Below are positions 32,286 through 42,249 of a stretch of DNA of 60,144 bases, in pieces. The notes beneath the pieces are model-generated. The model searched no databases. It saw only the letters and a list, made by a program, of their open reading frames with translations, and was not told the origin of the DNA. The position numbers were made by a program, and so were the translations under genes. Each line of letters opens with the position of its first letter. The stretch's first letter is position 1. Origin of the DNA: an uncultured Oscillibacter sp. (GTDB taxonomy: Bacteria > Bacillota > Clostridia > Oscillospirales > Oscillospiraceae); assembly GCA_910577405.1 (NCBI GenBank), contig CAJTMG010000021.1, positions 1 through 60,144 on the forward strand, read 5' to 3'.

Positions 32286-35200
32286 TCAGCGAATGACCAC
32301 GTTTTCCTTTCCCAGGGTTTCCTCCGCCTCCTGGATCAGGGCTTTATGGAGAAGGACATGGGTTTTGATGACCTTCCGGGTATCCGCCATGACCATCTTG
32401 ACCAAGGTGCCGCCGGGGAACATTTTGAAGACCAGCTTCATATGCCGCAGGGTTGGGTCCTCCTCCGACGGAAATTTCAGGAAGAGCGTCTCCCCCTGTA
32501 CCCGCTTATTGCCATTGGATACAGGAGCGGCGGGCAGATTCTGCTGGCTGTCCAATGGCAGAACCTCGTCGCACATCAGCTGGGGCGGCTTGTCGTCCCG
32601 TACCGAAAGGCGTCCCCGGACCAGCAAGGCGCTGCCGGCCTGCAAGTACGCCGAACAGGTATCCAGAGTCCGGCTGAAGCAGATCATTTCTATTGTCGCG
32701 GCGTCGTCCTCCAAAGAGACGTAGGCCATCAGGGAATTATTCCGGGTAGTCCGTGTCTTCACCGTCGCCGCCACCGCGCCAAAGGTTACCCTCTGTCCGT
32801 CGGCAAAGCGTCCGCTCTCCAGGCCGCCCTTGATCTCGCTGATGGACGGCAGTTTCATCCTCCGCAGATCGTCCCGGTAGGAGTCCATGGGATGTCCGGA
32901 GAGGTAAAGGCCGGTTGTTTCCTTCTCCATAGCCATGCGCTCATTCAGGCTGAATTCTGGCAGATCGGGCATAGAAATTTCCGCGTGTTTCGCTGGCACG
33001 CCGTCCATGGAAAAGAAATCCATCTGGCCCTCCAGGTTCTGTTTCTGTCGTCCGGAGGCGTCAGCAAGTACCCGCTCGCAGACCGCCAGAAGCTGTGCCC
33101 GCCGCGCCCCGGTGCCGTCGAACGCTCCTGCCCGTATCAGATTTTCCACCGCCCGCCGGTTCATATCCGTACCCGTCAAACGCTGGCAGAAGTCATAGAA
33201 GGACGCAAAGGGGCCTTTTTCCCGCTCCCTGACCATGGCCCGGATAAAGCCCCGGCCGATGCTCTTGATGGCTGCCAGCCCGAAACGGATGCCCTCCGGT
33301 TCCACCGTAAAGCCGTCCTCAGAATGGTTCACGTCCGGCGGCAGAAGGGGGATTCCGCAGTCCCGGCACTCGCTGATATAACCGGCCACTTTCTCCGTAT
33401 TATCCAGCACGCTGGTCAGAGCCGCCGCCATGTACTCCCTGGGATAGTGGCACTTGAACCAGGCCGTCTGATACACCAGGACTGCATAGCTGACCGCGTG
33501 GGCCTTGTTGAACGCGTACTCAGCAAAATCGTAGATCTTCTCGTAAATAATTTTCGCCGCAGTCTCCGGAACCCCGTTGGCGATGCAGCCGGAGATATGC
33601 CGATCCGGGTCGCCGTGAAGGAAGGGCGTCCGTTCCCGTTCGATCTCGTCCGCGTGCTTCTTGCTCATGGCCCGCCGCACCATATCCGCCTGTCCCAGGG
33701 AGTAGCCCGCAAGCTGCTGGAAAATCTGGAGGACCTGCTCCTGATAGACAATACAGCCGTAGGTATTGGACAAAATAGGTTCCAGCTTTGGATGGTCGTA
33801 GCGGACCATAGCAGGATTTTTGGCGCACTCCAGGAATTGGTTGATGGAATCCATAGGCCCGGGCCGGTAGAGGGCGATGATGGCCGTCAGGTCCTCGATG
33901 CTTTTGGGCTGAAGTCCCACACAAACGCCGGTCATGCCTGTGGACTCCATCTGGAACACGCCGGAGGTCCTTCCCGCGGAGAGCATTTTGTAAGTTTCCG
34001 GGTCCCCTGCCGGGATGTCCTCCAGACGGAAGCCCGGTTCCTCAGCCTGCACGGTCTTCACCGCGTTGTCCAGAATGGTCAGGTTCCGCAGGGCCAGGAA
34101 GTCCATTTTCAGCAGGCCCAGACGTTCCAGCGTGTTTTTCTCATACTGGCAGACCAACACATCGTCATTCTTGGACAGGGGCACGTACTCGTAAACCGGA
34201 TTCTTGGTAATCACAACCCCTGCCGCATGGGTGGACGCGTTCCGGGGCATTCCCTCCAGCTTCCGGGCCGTGTCAATCAGCCGGGTGATTTCGGGGTTCG
34301 TCTCATACTCCTCCCTGAACTGCCGGGAGATCTCCAAGGCCCGTTTCAAGGTAATATTCTTATTGCCGTCTTTGGGCGGAATCAGCTTGGCCACCCGGTC
34401 CACCTGGTCGTAAGGCAGACCCATCACACGCCCCACGTCATGGACCGCCGCCCGCGCCGCAAGGGTCCCAAAGGTGATGATCTGCGCCACCCGGTCCGCG
34501 CCGTACTTCTGCCGGACGTATTCCACCACCTCATCCCGCCGGGTATCGCCGAAGTCAATGTCGATATCCGGCATACTCTGGCGCTCCGGGTTCAGGAAGC
34601 GTTCAAAATACAGGCTGTACTGCACCGGGTCCACGTCCGTAATCCGAAGGCAGTAGCTGACAATGGCCCCCGCAGCGCTGCCACGGCCAGGCCCTACCGG
34701 GATACCGGCTTCCCGGGCGTAGCGGACGAAATCGGAGACGATCAGGAAATAGTCCGTAAAGCCCATCTTCTCAATCATATCCAGCTCATAGTCCAGCTGC
34801 TCCCTGTGGCTGCCGTCCTCCCCGTAACGCTCCTGATATCCCTTCTCGCAGAGGCTCCGCAGATAGGTCCGGCTGTCCTTGGCGTCCTCCGGCAGGTGGA
34901 ATTCCGGCAGGAAGTATTTCCCGAAGGTGAACTCCATATGACACATATCCGCGATTTTCGCCGTGTTCTCCACCGCGCCCTCATACGCGCCGAACAGGGC
35001 TTCCATCTCCTCCCCGCTCCGGAGATAGAAATTCCGCGGCTCGTAGCGCAGGCGTTTCTCGTCGTCCAGCTTCTTCCCCGTCTGGATGCACAGCAGAACG
35101 TCATGAGGCTCCGCGTCTTCCTTCCGGAGGTAGTGGGCGTCGTTGGTGCAGACCATCGGCAGGCCCGTCTCCTGATGGATGCGGAGAAGGCCCTGATTCA

Positions 35201-35759
35201 CCGGTCCCTGTTCCCGGATGCCGTGGTCCTGCAATTCCAAGTAAAAATGATCCGGGCCGAAGATTTCCGACAATTCCAGGGCATAATTTTTTGCGTTTTC
35301 GTACTCGCCATTCCGCAGCATTCTGGGAATCTCCCCAGCCAGACACGCCGAGAGCGCAATCAGACCCCCGCTGTGCTCCCGCAGAAGCTCCAGGTCCACC
35401 CGGGGCCGGATGTAAAACCCTTCGCTCCAGGCCATGGAAACCATATAGGAGAGATTCCGGTAGCCCTCTTCATTCTCGCACAAGAGGATCAGATGGCGGT
35501 TCTCAGCGTCGAACTCATGGACCTTATCGGTGCGTTTCCGGCCCTTGGGGGACACATAGACCTCACAGCCGATGATGGGTTTGATCCCGGCATTTTTGCA
35601 GGCCTGGCAGAACTCCACCACGCCGTACATCACCCCGTGGTCTGTGATGGCGCAGGCGGTTTGCCCCATGGCCTTCACCACTCCCGGCAAATCCCGGATG
35701 CGGCAGGCCCCGTCCAGCAGGCTATACTCTGTATGAATATGCAGATGCACAAAGGACAT
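32286..35759 (-). CDS. dnaE: DNA polymerase III subunit alpha (host)
   Basis: The 1,157-residue protein has the PHP domain at the start (HLHIHTEYSLLDG at 5-17), GRGSAAGA near 360 and the catalytic MPDIDIDFGDTRRDE near 399-413, then helix-hairpin-helix and OB parts. It is the chromosomal DnaE. In Firmicutes DnaE usually extends primers before PolC takes over. GGAAGGGAGAAAAGCG precedes the ATG. It closes the whiA operon. Confidence 0.96.
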   Translation of the reverse strand: MSFVHLHIHTEYSLLDGACRIRDLPGVVKAMGQTACAITDHGVMYGVVEFCQACKNAGIKPIIGCEVYVSPKGRKRTDKVHEFDAENRHLILLCENEEGYRNLSYMVSMAWSEGFYIRPRVDLELLREHSGGLIALSACLAGEIPRMLRNGEYENAKNYALELSEIFGPDHFYLELQDHGIREQGPVNQGLLRIHQETGLPMVCTNDAHYLRKEDAEPHDVLLCIQTGKKLDDEKRLRYEPRNFYLRSGEEMEALFGAYEGAVENTAKIADMCHMEFTFGKYFLPEFHLPEDAKDSRTYLRSLCEKGYQERYGEDGSHREQLDYELDMIEKMGFTDYFLIVSDFVRYAREAGIPVGPGRGSAAGAIVSYCLRITDVDPVQYSLYFERFLNPERQSMPDIDIDFGDTRRDEVVEYVRQKYGADRVAQIITFGTLAARAAVHDVGRVMGLPYDQVDRVAKLIPPKDGNKNITLKRALEISRQFREEYETNPEITRLIDTARKLEGMPRNASTHAAGVVITKNPVYEYVPLSKNDDVLVCQYEKNTLERLGLLKMDFLALRNLTILDNAVKTVQAEEPGFRLEDIPAGDPETYKMLSAGRTSGVFQMESTGMTGVCVGLQPKSIEDLTAIIALYRPGPMDSINQFLECAKNPAMVRYDHPKLEPILSNTYGCIVYQEQVLQIFQQLAGYSLGQADMVRRAMSKKHADEIERERTPFLHGDPDRHISGCIANGVPETAAKIIYEKIYDFAEYAFNKAHAVSYAVLVYQTAWFKCHYPREYMAAALTSVLDNTEKVAGYISECRDCGIPLLPPDVNHSEDGFTVEPEGIRFGLAAIKSIGRGFIRAMVREREKGPFASFYDFCQRLTGTDMNRRAVENLIRAGAFDGTGARRAQLLAVCERVLADASGRQKQNLEGQMDFFSMDGVPAKHAEISMPDLPEFSLNERMAMEKETTGLYLSGHPMDSYRDDLRRMKLPSISEIKGGLESGRFADGQRVTFGAVAATVKTRTTRNNSLMAYVSLEDDAATIEMICFSRTLDTCSAYLQAGSALLVRGRLSVRDDKPPQLMCDEVLPLDSQQNLPAAPVSNGNKRVQGETLFLKFPSEEDPTLRHMKLVFKMFPGGTLVKMVMADTRKVIKTHVLLHKALIQEAEETLGKENVVIR

Positions 35760-35820
35760 CGCTTTTCTCCCTTCCAGATGGGTTTTCTATGATTTTCAGC
35801 AGTTTTGCATATTCTGCCGG

Positions 35821-36732
35821 CTATTTGATTTTCTCCGGGTCCTTAGCCAGCTCCATCAGCTTTCTCAGGCGGTGATTCAGACAGGATTTTGTCACCGGCG
35901 GGTCAAATTCCTCCGCCAGTTCTGCCAGGGCCAGCTCTGGGAACTCCAAACGGAGCGCCGCAGTCTGCTGGAGCTTGTCCGGAAGGAGCATCAGCCGCCC
36001 CGACGCCTGGAGCTTCCGTATGGCCTCCGTCTGGGCTTGCGCGGCTTCCACGGCCTTATCCAGATTGGCGCTGTCGCAGTTCAAACGGCGGTTCACATCG
36101 TTCCGCAGATCCTTCTCCAGCTTGGTGGACATCAGCTTCATGGCCGCAACCGGCGCGCCGATCATGGTCAGAAAGTCCTCGATCTGATCACTCTGCTTAA
36201 AATAAGTGACAAAGCTGCTGTTTCTGGTAATATTTTTCGGAGGATAGCCGCTCTCCCGCAGCAGGACTCCCAATTCCCGTCCGGCCTGCAAATGGGAGGT
36301 GGTCAGTTCCAGATGGTAACGCTTGGAAGGATCGGTCAGGCTTCCCCCGGCGAAGAAGCAGCCCCGCAGGAAGGACGCTCTGCAACATTCCTCTTCCACC
36401 ATGGCGAAGTTGATGTGAAGGGCCAGATTCTGCCGCGGCTCGTAACCCAGAAGATTAATAATATGGTCCAGCTTCTCCCGTTCGGTAATCTGAAAGACCA
36501 GCTTCCCGGAAGCGCTTTCCTCCGGCTCACGGTCAAAGCGCACGTCAAAGGCCCGCTGAAAGAGCTTTGGCAGGCGGGCGGCAAAATTGACGTTTTCGGT
36601 AATCATCCGCACCTCCGAGGCGCTGAAGGTATGGCAGTAGAGCAGGATTCCATAAGCCTCCGCCCTTGCGCAGCAAAGACGCTGTACCGGCAGACGGCAA
36701 AGCTCGTTTTTTGTATCGAAGGAAAAAGACAT
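35821..36732 (-). CDS. whiA: DNA-binding protein WhiA
   Basis: The protein of 303 residues begins with the degenerate LAGLIDADG fold (MSFSFDTKNELC; FLRGCFFAGGSLTDPSK near 121) and ends with a helix-turn-helix (LALAELAEEFDPPVTKSCLNHRLRKL). WhiA affects cell division and differentiation. Neighbouring yvcK and rapZ form the conserved Firmicute cluster. Confidence 0.94.
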   Translation of the reverse strand: MSFSFDTKNELCRLPVQRLCCARAEAYGILLYCHTFSASEVRMITENVNFAARLPKLFQRAFDVRFDREPEESASGKLVFQITEREKLDHIINLLGYEPRQNLALHINFAMVEEECCRASFLRGCFFAGGSLTDPSKRYHLELTTSHLQAGRELGVLLRESGYPPKNITRNSSFVTYFKQSDQIEDFLTMIGAPVAAMKLMSTKLEKDLRNDVNRRLNCDSANLDKAVEAAQAQTEAIRKLQASGRLMLLPDKLQQTAALRLEFPELALAELAEEFDPPVTKSCLNHRLRKLMELAKDPEKIK

Positions 36733-36776
36733 CTGAGGTCCACCTTTTCTGTCATTCGAAATGGTCCCGCAGCCGG

Positions 36777-37814
36777 CTAGCGTTCCACCTTGGCCCGGCC
36801 AGCTCCGGCAACGCGGAAACTTCTCTCGGCGTGGAGCAGCATCAGTTCACGGGCCAGGTAGTCCGGGTGATGCCGCACATAGCCCTCCTCCACCGTGGCA
36901 ATGGGACGGCTGACCAGCTCCACGTTTATGGCCGCGCAGCGTTTGGCGTCGTATTGAATCAGCTCCGCGCCCTCTTCCGCGTAACGGCGTGCGGCGGACT
37001 CCGGTATGGGGGAGGAATTTACAAGCGCAAGGTCAAACAGCCCCGGCGCGGAATGCTGGAAAATTGCTTCTGCATGGTCCGACGCGGTATATCCCTCCGT
37101 CTCGCCCTCCTGGGTCATGACATTGCAGACATAGACCTTCAGGGCGGGAGAATTCTGGATAGCGTCAACAATTCCGTCAACCAGCAGATTGGGGATAATG
37201 CTTGTGTACAGGCTTCCTGGGCCCAGAATAATCATATCCGCGTCTTCTATGGCGGCCAGGGCTTCCGGCAGGGCCTTGGGATGTTCCGGCAGCAGACGCA
37301 CCTGGGTAATACGGCAGTCCTCTTTCTTTTTGCAGTAAAAAATCTTAGACTCGCCGATCACGCTGGCGCCGTTTTCAAACTCGGCCTCCAACTGGACTTC
37401 CGCCGTGGTGACAGGCAGGACCCGGCCGGTGATGGCAAGGACCTGGCTCATTCTGCGCACGGCGGCGTCGAAGCTGGGAGAGATGCCGTTGAGGGCCGCA
37501 AGGAACAGATTCCCGAAGCTCTGCCCGGCCAGGGACCCATCCTGAAACCGGTAATCCATCAATTGACGCATCAAGGGCTCGGTATTGGCCAAGGCAGTCA
37601 GGCAGTTGCGGATATCCCCCGGCGGCGGCATTCCCAAATCCTGCCGCAGCGCCCCGGACCCGCCGCCGTCGTCCGCCACGGTGACAATGGCCGATATATT
37701 CTCCGTGTACTGTTTCAGTCCCCGCAGCATATTGGACAGTCCGTGACCGCCTCCAATGGCCGCAATCTTCGGGCCGTGAACCCGGGGGACTTTGTAAGGC
37801 TTCATCTCCATCAA
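36777..37814 (-). CDS. yvcK: YvcK/GlmR family protein
   Basis: The 345-residue protein carries KIAAIGGGHGLSNMLRGLK (residues 17-35) and VTVADDGGGSGALR, the UDP-sugar-binding signatures of the family. It controls flux into peptidoglycan precursors and is needed on gluconeogenic carbon in Bacillus. It starts directly after the rapZ stop. Confidence 0.92.
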   Translation of the reverse strand: MMEMKPYKVPRVHGPKIAAIGGGHGLSNMLRGLKQYTENISAIVTVADDGGGSGALRQDLGMPPPGDIRNCLTALANTEPLMRQLMDYRFQDGSLAGQSFGNLFLAALNGISPSFDAAVRRMSQVLAITGRVLPVTTAEVQLEAEFENGASVIGESKIFYCKKKEDCRITQVRLLPEHPKALPEALAAIEDADMIILGPGSLYTSIIPNLLVDGIVDAIQNSPALKVYVCNVMTQEGETEGYTASDHAEAIFQHSAPGLFDLALVNSSPIPESAARRYAEEGAELIQYDAKRCAAINVELVSRPIATVEEGYVRHHPDYLARELMLLHAERSFRVAGAGRAKVER

Positions 37815-37815
37815 A

Positions 37816-38679
37816 TCACACCGCCCGTTCTATATCCCGGTGCGTTTCCAACACCTGATAGCCCAGCCCGTGGATGAACTCCGTCAGAGCATGGGCCACA
37901 GCAACCGACCTGTGATGCCCGCCGGTACAGCCTACGGCAATGAAGAGACTGGTCTTGCCCTCCTCGGCGTACAAGGGCAGGGTAAAGGCGAGCAAATCTT
38001 TCAGGCGGTCCAGAAAATCCTGGGTCTGCTGGAAGCCAAAGACGTAATCCGCTACCGGTTTGTCCAGCCCGGTATGGTGCCGCAGGTTCTCGATATAAAA
38101 GGGATTGGGCATAAAACGCACATCAAAGACCAGATCCGCTTCCAGAGGCAGTCCGTACTTAAAGCCAAAAGACGCCACATTCACCGACATACCGCCCTTT
38201 TCCTCCCCACTGCCGAAGTGGTCCAGAAGTGCCTGCCGCAGCTTCCCGGTGGACAGGGGGGTGGTGTCCAGCACAACGTCCGCCAGCTTCTTCACCGGCT
38301 CCATCAGGACACGTTCCCGGGCCACGGCCTCCTCCAGGGAGTCGGTGCTGTCCCGGAGCGGATGCCGGCGGCGGGTTTCTTTGTAGCGCTTGATAATGGT
38401 GTCCTGCGAGGCGTCCAGAAAGAGCATCCGGCACTGGCAGTCCATGGCCCGCAGCTTCTCCATCACCCCGAACAGCTCCGTGAACGAATCCGCTGTCCGC
38501 ACATCGTAGACAAGGGCCACCTTTGCGTAACGCCCTCCGCCGCTGGCACAGAATTCCGCAAATTTCAGTATCATCGCAGCGGGCATATTGTCCACTATAT
38601 AAAATCCGATGTCCTCCAGGAAGGAAGCCGCCTTGCTCTTCCCGCCGCCGGAAAGCCCGGATATAATCAGGATTTCCAT
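37816..38679 (-). CDS. rapZ: RapZ family P-loop nucleotide-binding protein
   Basis: P-loop GLSGGGKSKA (residues 8-17), then YIVDNMPAAMI and VRTADSFTEL match RapZ/YvcJ. The C-terminal domain ends with GCTGGHHRSVAVA, as usual. In enteric bacteria RapZ controls GlmS via small RNA; the role in Firmicutes is less certain. It lies 15 bases after murB and one base before yvcK. Confidence 0.93.
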   Translation of the reverse strand: MEILIISGLSGGGKSKAASFLEDIGFYIVDNMPAAMILKFAEFCASGGGRYAKVALVYDVRTADSFTELFGVMEKLRAMDCQCRMLFLDASQDTIIKRYKETRRRHPLRDSTDSLEEAVARERVLMEPVKKLADVVLDTTPLSTGKLRQALLDHFGSGEEKGGMSVNVASFGFKYGLPLEADLVFDVRFMPNPFYIENLRHHTGLDKPVADYVFGFQQTQDFLDRLKDLLAFTLPLYAEEGKTSLFIAVGCTGGHHRSVAVAHALTEFIHGLGYQVLETHRDIERAV

Positions 38680-38694
38680 AAGAAACCGCCTTTC

Positions 38695-39612
38695 TCAGCC
38701 CACAAATTTCACTTCTGGTTCCAGCTGCACGCCGGTCCGCTCATAGACCCGCTCCTGCACCAGCCGGATCAGGGCCGCAATATCCGAAGAGGACGCGCCG
38801 CCCCGGTTGACAATAAACCCGGCGTGCTTCTCCGAGACCTGCGCGCCGCCCACGGACAGTCCCTTCAGGCCGCACTGTTCGATCAGGGTCCCGGCAAAAT
38901 GGCCCTCCGGACGCTTGAAGGTACTTCCGGCGCTGGGCCATTCCAGGGGCTGACTGGCCTTCCGGCGTTCCATCAGACGCTGCATTTCCTCCCGAATCTG
39001 CACCGGGTCACCAGGAGGCAGCCGGAATTCCGCCGAAAGCGCCACCGCGTCCGGGCAGTCCGTCAGAAGGCTCCGCCGGTATCCAAAGGCCATGGTCTCC
39101 CTATCCAGACGCTTCACGCCCTCGTTGAGGAACAGCACCGTTGTTTCCGCCACCGCCTGCGCCAGTTCCCCGCCATAGGCCCCTGCGTTCATGCAAAGCC
39201 CGCCGCCGACGGTGCCCGGAATCCCATGGGCGAACGCCAGCCCCGCCAAGCCCTGCCTGCACGCAAAGTCCGCCAGCCGCGCCAAGGAAACTCCCGCTTC
39301 CGCAATCACGCTTCCCTGCGTCTCCCCCAGCTCCAGACGGCAGAGGGCGGACGTTCCGATCACCAGCCGGTCCAGGCCCTCGTCCGGCGCGAGCAGATTG
39401 GTGCCGTTGCCCATCACAAAGGGACGCGCCCCGCATTCCGCCGCCAGGGACAGCAGCAGTACAAGCTGTTCTCCCCGTTCCGGGAAGGCCATTCGTTTTG
39501 CCGGGCCTCCGGTGCGGAACGAGGTGTGCTTCGCCATGGCTTCCTCCCGCAGTACACGGACATCCGGAAGAAGCGCCGCTGTCTGTCTGTCAAAAACCTC
39601 AACCCAATCCAT
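38695..39612 (-). CDS. murB: UDP-N-acetylenolpyruvoylglucosamine reductase
   Basis: The start at 39612 follows GGAGGAATTCC; an upstream frame adds residues that are not part of the family. FAD-binding motifs include THTSFRTGGPA-type HTSFRTGGPAK near residue 30, GNGTNLL near 64 and IPGTVGGGLCMNAGAYG near 115-131; the C-terminus has PSAGSTFKRP and HAGFIVN. It reduces enolpyruvyl-UDP-GlcNAc to UDP-MurNAc. Confidence 0.95.
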   Translation of the reverse strand: MDWVEVFDRQTAALLPDVRVLREEAMAKHTSFRTGGPAKRMAFPERGEQLVLLLSLAAECGARPFVMGNGTNLLAPDEGLDRLVIGTSALCRLELGETQGSVIAEAGVSLARLADFACRQGLAGLAFAHGIPGTVGGGLCMNAGAYGGELAQAVAETTVLFLNEGVKRLDRETMAFGYRRSLLTDCPDAVALSAEFRLPPGDPVQIREEMQRLMERRKASQPLEWPSAGSTFKRPEGHFAGTLIEQCGLKGLSVGGAQVSEKHAGFIVNRGGASSSDIAALIRLVQERVYERTGVQLEPEVKFVG

Positions 39613-39745
39613 GGAATTCCTCCTGCCGTCAAAAAATAAATCCATTCTGCCGCTCCCCTATTTATATGAAGAGAGGCCGGAAAAAAGGTCCCGTCCCGCA
39701 AGGAAACACCGGGGCTTTCCAGACCCCGGATATCTCCATCTTTTG
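39613..39745. other. Gap between glucokinase and murB
   Basis: No gene. The sequence has a T-rich and a G+C-rich part but no clear terminator pair. Confidence 0.3.
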
Positions 39746-40657
39746 TCACTGCACCCGGCTCAGGAACGCGGCGCCGATGATTCCCGCGTCATTGCCCAGC
39801 TCCGCCGGAAGAATGCGGGTCACCCGTCCGCCATGTCTGGAGTAGCTCTCCCGCGCCACGGCTTCCCGGAGAGGCTCCAGCAGCAGATCCGCCGGAGCAG
39901 CCGCCACGCCGCCGCCGATTGCCACGATTTCAGGCCGTATGATATTGACAAGGCTGGACAGTCCGTTTGCCAGATAGTCCACGTATTCCCGGCAGACGGC
40001 CAGCGCGGTTTCATCTCCCGCCTCCGCCGCCTGGAACGCCGTCCGGCCCTCTACCCCGTCCTTTGCAAGCTCGTGGAGGGCGCTCTCGGGATGCTGTTCC
40101 ATGGCCCGTTTTGTCAGCATAATCAGACCCGTGGCCGACGCGTAACGCTCCCAGCAGCCCTTCCGACCGCAGTTGCATGGTTCGCCGTCCTTGCAGACAA
40201 CCATATGCCCCGCCTCGCTGGACGCCGGCCCGCCTCTGAGCTTGCCATCCAGAATCAGCCCCGCGCCCACGCCGGTGCCCAGGGTGACGATCACAAAATC
40301 ACGGCTTCCCCGTCCCGCGCCGCAGAAGTATTCCCCGACGGCAGCGCAGTCCGCGTCGTTGCCCAGCAGAACCGGCAGGTCCAGATGCTTCCGGAACAGG
40401 CCCTCCAGGTCAACGTCCTCCATGGGGATATTCGTCGTGTACACAATCTTTCCGCCATCCACAGCGCCCGGCAGTCCGATGCCCACGGATTTCACGCCGT
40501 CCGCCGCGACCTCTTTCGCCAGACCCGCCAGCGTCTCCGCGAACTGCTCCGGGCCCTGAAAATCCAACGGAACCCGCTTCGTCTTCAAAATCTCGCCGCT
40601 GTCCGCTACCAGACCTGCTTTCAGATTGGTGCCGCCTACGTCAATACCAATATACAT
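39746..40657 (-). CDS. ROK-family glucokinase
   Basis: The 303-residue protein opens with YIGIDVGGTNLKAGLV (ATP site, residues 2-17). The ROK signature with zinc cysteines is CNCGRKGCWERYAS (about 165-178), and GTGVGAGLILDG near 131 is the sugar region. It probably phosphorylates glucose. The gene follows hprK after 15 bases, linking it to carbon control. Confidence 0.9.
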   Translation of the reverse strand: MYIGIDVGGTNLKAGLVADSGEILKTKRVPLDFQGPEQFAETLAGLAKEVAADGVKSVGIGLPGAVDGGKIVYTTNIPMEDVDLEGLFRKHLDLPVLLGNDADCAAVGEYFCGAGRGSRDFVIVTLGTGVGAGLILDGKLRGGPASSEAGHMVVCKDGEPCNCGRKGCWERYASATGLIMLTKRAMEQHPESALHELAKDGVEGRTAFQAAEAGDETALAVCREYVDYLANGLSSLVNIIRPEIVAIGGGVAAAPADLLLEPLREAVARESYSRHGGRVTRILPAELGNDAGIIGAAFLSRVQ

Positions 40658-40672
40658 CCCTGTTCCTCCCTC

Positions 40673-41602
40673 TCACTGCAAGCCGTCCGCCCGCAGGTCC
40701 ACTTTGTTGGCAAGCTCCTGGGCGGCATTGTACCCAAACTTTCTGTGCCGGTTGTTCATGGCCGCCACCTCCACAATACTGGCCAGATTGCGCCCAGGCC
40801 GGACAGGTATGGTCACAATGGGCACCTGTATGTCTAGAATTTCCGTAAAATGGTCCTCGATGCCCAAACGGTCGTAAAACTTGTTATTGTCCCAAGGTTC
40901 GAATTCAACCACAAGGTCCAGGTCAGCAAAGGTCTTGATTGCCCGCACGCCGAAGAGCTGCCGGACGTTAATCACGCCGATGCCCCGGAGCTCGATGTAA
41001 TCCCGGATGACCTCCGGCGCGGTGCCCACGATGCCGTCAGAAATACGCCGGAGCTCCACCGCGTCATCCGCTACCAGCCGGTGTCCGCGCATAATCAATT
41101 CGATTGCGGCCTCGCTCTTGCCAACGCCGGAATCGCCGGTAATCATCACGCCCTCGCCGTACACATCCAGCATAACGCCGTGACGGGTGACGCAGGGGGC
41201 AAGAAACCGGCCCAGATATTCGCTGGTGCGGTTGCTGAACACCACGGTCACCTCGTTGGTCCGCAGGAGGGTTTTCTCATGGTCCCGTGCGCTCTCGATG
41301 CACTCCGGGAAGCAGTCCAGGTCCCGCGCAATGACCAGAGCCGGGATATCGTACAGGAACAGGTCATCGAAGCACTTCCGGCGCTGCGCGGAGGTCAGGC
41401 CCTTTAAGAAGGTAATTTCCGCCTTGCCCACCACCTGAAGCCTGCGGGGGTCAAAATAGTCATAGAAACTCTGAAACTGGAGTCCCGGCCGGTTCAGGTC
41501 CGGTACGGTCAGCATAGCCTCGTCGTAATCGCTGCCCTTGTTCAGGACCTCCAGATGGAACAGTGATACAAATTTAGATACTTTTAAGCCGTTTTCACTC
41601 AT
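40673..41602 (-). CDS. hprK: HPr kinase/phosphorylase
   Basis: The start at 41602 follows GAGGGAATACT. Walker A is ITGDSGVGKSE near residues 151-161 and LVADDAVELRRI follows near 171; the signature ELRGIGVINVRQLFG lies near 199-213. It phosphorylates HPr on Ser46 and controls catabolite repression in Firmicutes. Confidence 0.95.
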   Translation of the reverse strand: MSENGLKVSKFVSLFHLEVLNKGSDYDEAMLTVPDLNRPGLQFQSFYDYFDPRRLQVVGKAEITFLKGLTSAQRRKCFDDLFLYDIPALVIARDLDCFPECIESARDHEKTLLRTNEVTVVFSNRTSEYLGRFLAPCVTRHGVMLDVYGEGVMITGDSGVGKSEAAIELIMRGHRLVADDAVELRRISDGIVGTAPEVIRDYIELRGIGVINVRQLFGVRAIKTFADLDLVVEFEPWDNNKFYDRLGIEDHFTEILDIQVPIVTIPVRPGRNLASIVEVAAMNNRHRKFGYNAAQELANKVDLRADGLQ

Positions 41603-41797
41603 AGTATTCCCTCGTCTTTCCGGCCCCGCTCCCGTCTCTCCCCCACGGACTCCGGGCCTTCGTCGCTTTTGTGCCTCTATTATATATGAACTCTCCCGAT
41701 TCCGCAACACCTTCTCCCATCCTTGTCAGAAAAAGTCTTTCTCAAACGGCAGAGTCCCAGGCCCGGGAAAAAATTTCGGTTTTTTTCAAAATTCTTC

Positions 41798-41826
41798 TTG
41801 CATTTTCCCGCCCTTTCTGTTATTAT
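41798..41826 (+). promoter_or_regulatory. Promoter of rpmB
   Basis: TTGCAT (41798-41803), a 17-base spacer and TATTAT (41821-41826). It lies about 50 bases upstream of the rpmB start, in the 275-base gap between divergent hprK and rpmB, which otherwise holds no gene. Confidence 0.65.
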
Positions 41827-41877
41827 ACATCTTGTGCCTAGACAAAGGCAAGTACGTTTAGCGGGGAGGTGCAATGG

Positions 41878-42066
41878 ATGGCGAAGTGCGAGTATTGCGG
41901 CAAAGGCGTGACCTTTGGGATTCAGGTTTCTCACTCTCACCGGCGTTCCAACCGTCCCTGGAAGCCCAACGTGAAACGTGTGAAGGCAATCGTCAACGGT
42001 TCCCCGCGCCACGTTTATGTTTGTACCAGGTGTATGCGCTCCGGTAAGGTTACCCGTGCTATCTGA
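41878..42066 (+). CDS. rpmB: Ribosomal protein L28 (zinc-binding form)
   Basis: GGGGAGGTG precedes ATG 41878. Sequence MAKCEYCGKGVTFG, VSHSHRRSNRPWKPN and the C-terminal VYVCTRCMRSGKV match L28. Two CxxC pairs identify the zinc-binding form. Component of the large ribosomal subunit. Confidence 0.97.
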   Translation: MAKCEYCGKGVTFGIQVSHSHRRSNRPWKPNVKRVKAIVNGSPRHVYVCTRCMRSGKVTRAI

Positions 42067-42074
42067 TCCTGCTG

Positions 42075-42112
42075 ATAAATCCCGGGCCTGTTTATGGTCC
42101 GGGATTTTTCTT
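42075..42112 (+). terminator. rpmB terminator
   Basis: AAATCCCGGGCC and GGTCCGGGATTT flank a 7-base loop, followed by TTCTTTTC. Confidence 0.85.
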
Positions 42113-42249
42113 TTCTGGGGGGCAGGAGCAGTCTCATTTATATCAGACGGAACAAAAGGCAGGTTCTCCCACCAAAGCCGCGGTTTCTTTGCATCAAAGG
42201 GGCCAAAAGGTCAGATTCCCCAAATAAATACAGAATCAAGGAGGTTTCC

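Noticed and set aside
32346..35792. Long + strand open frame of over 1,100 codons
   Set aside because: It is antisense to dnaE and owes its length to high G+C; no family motifs or ribosome-binding site.
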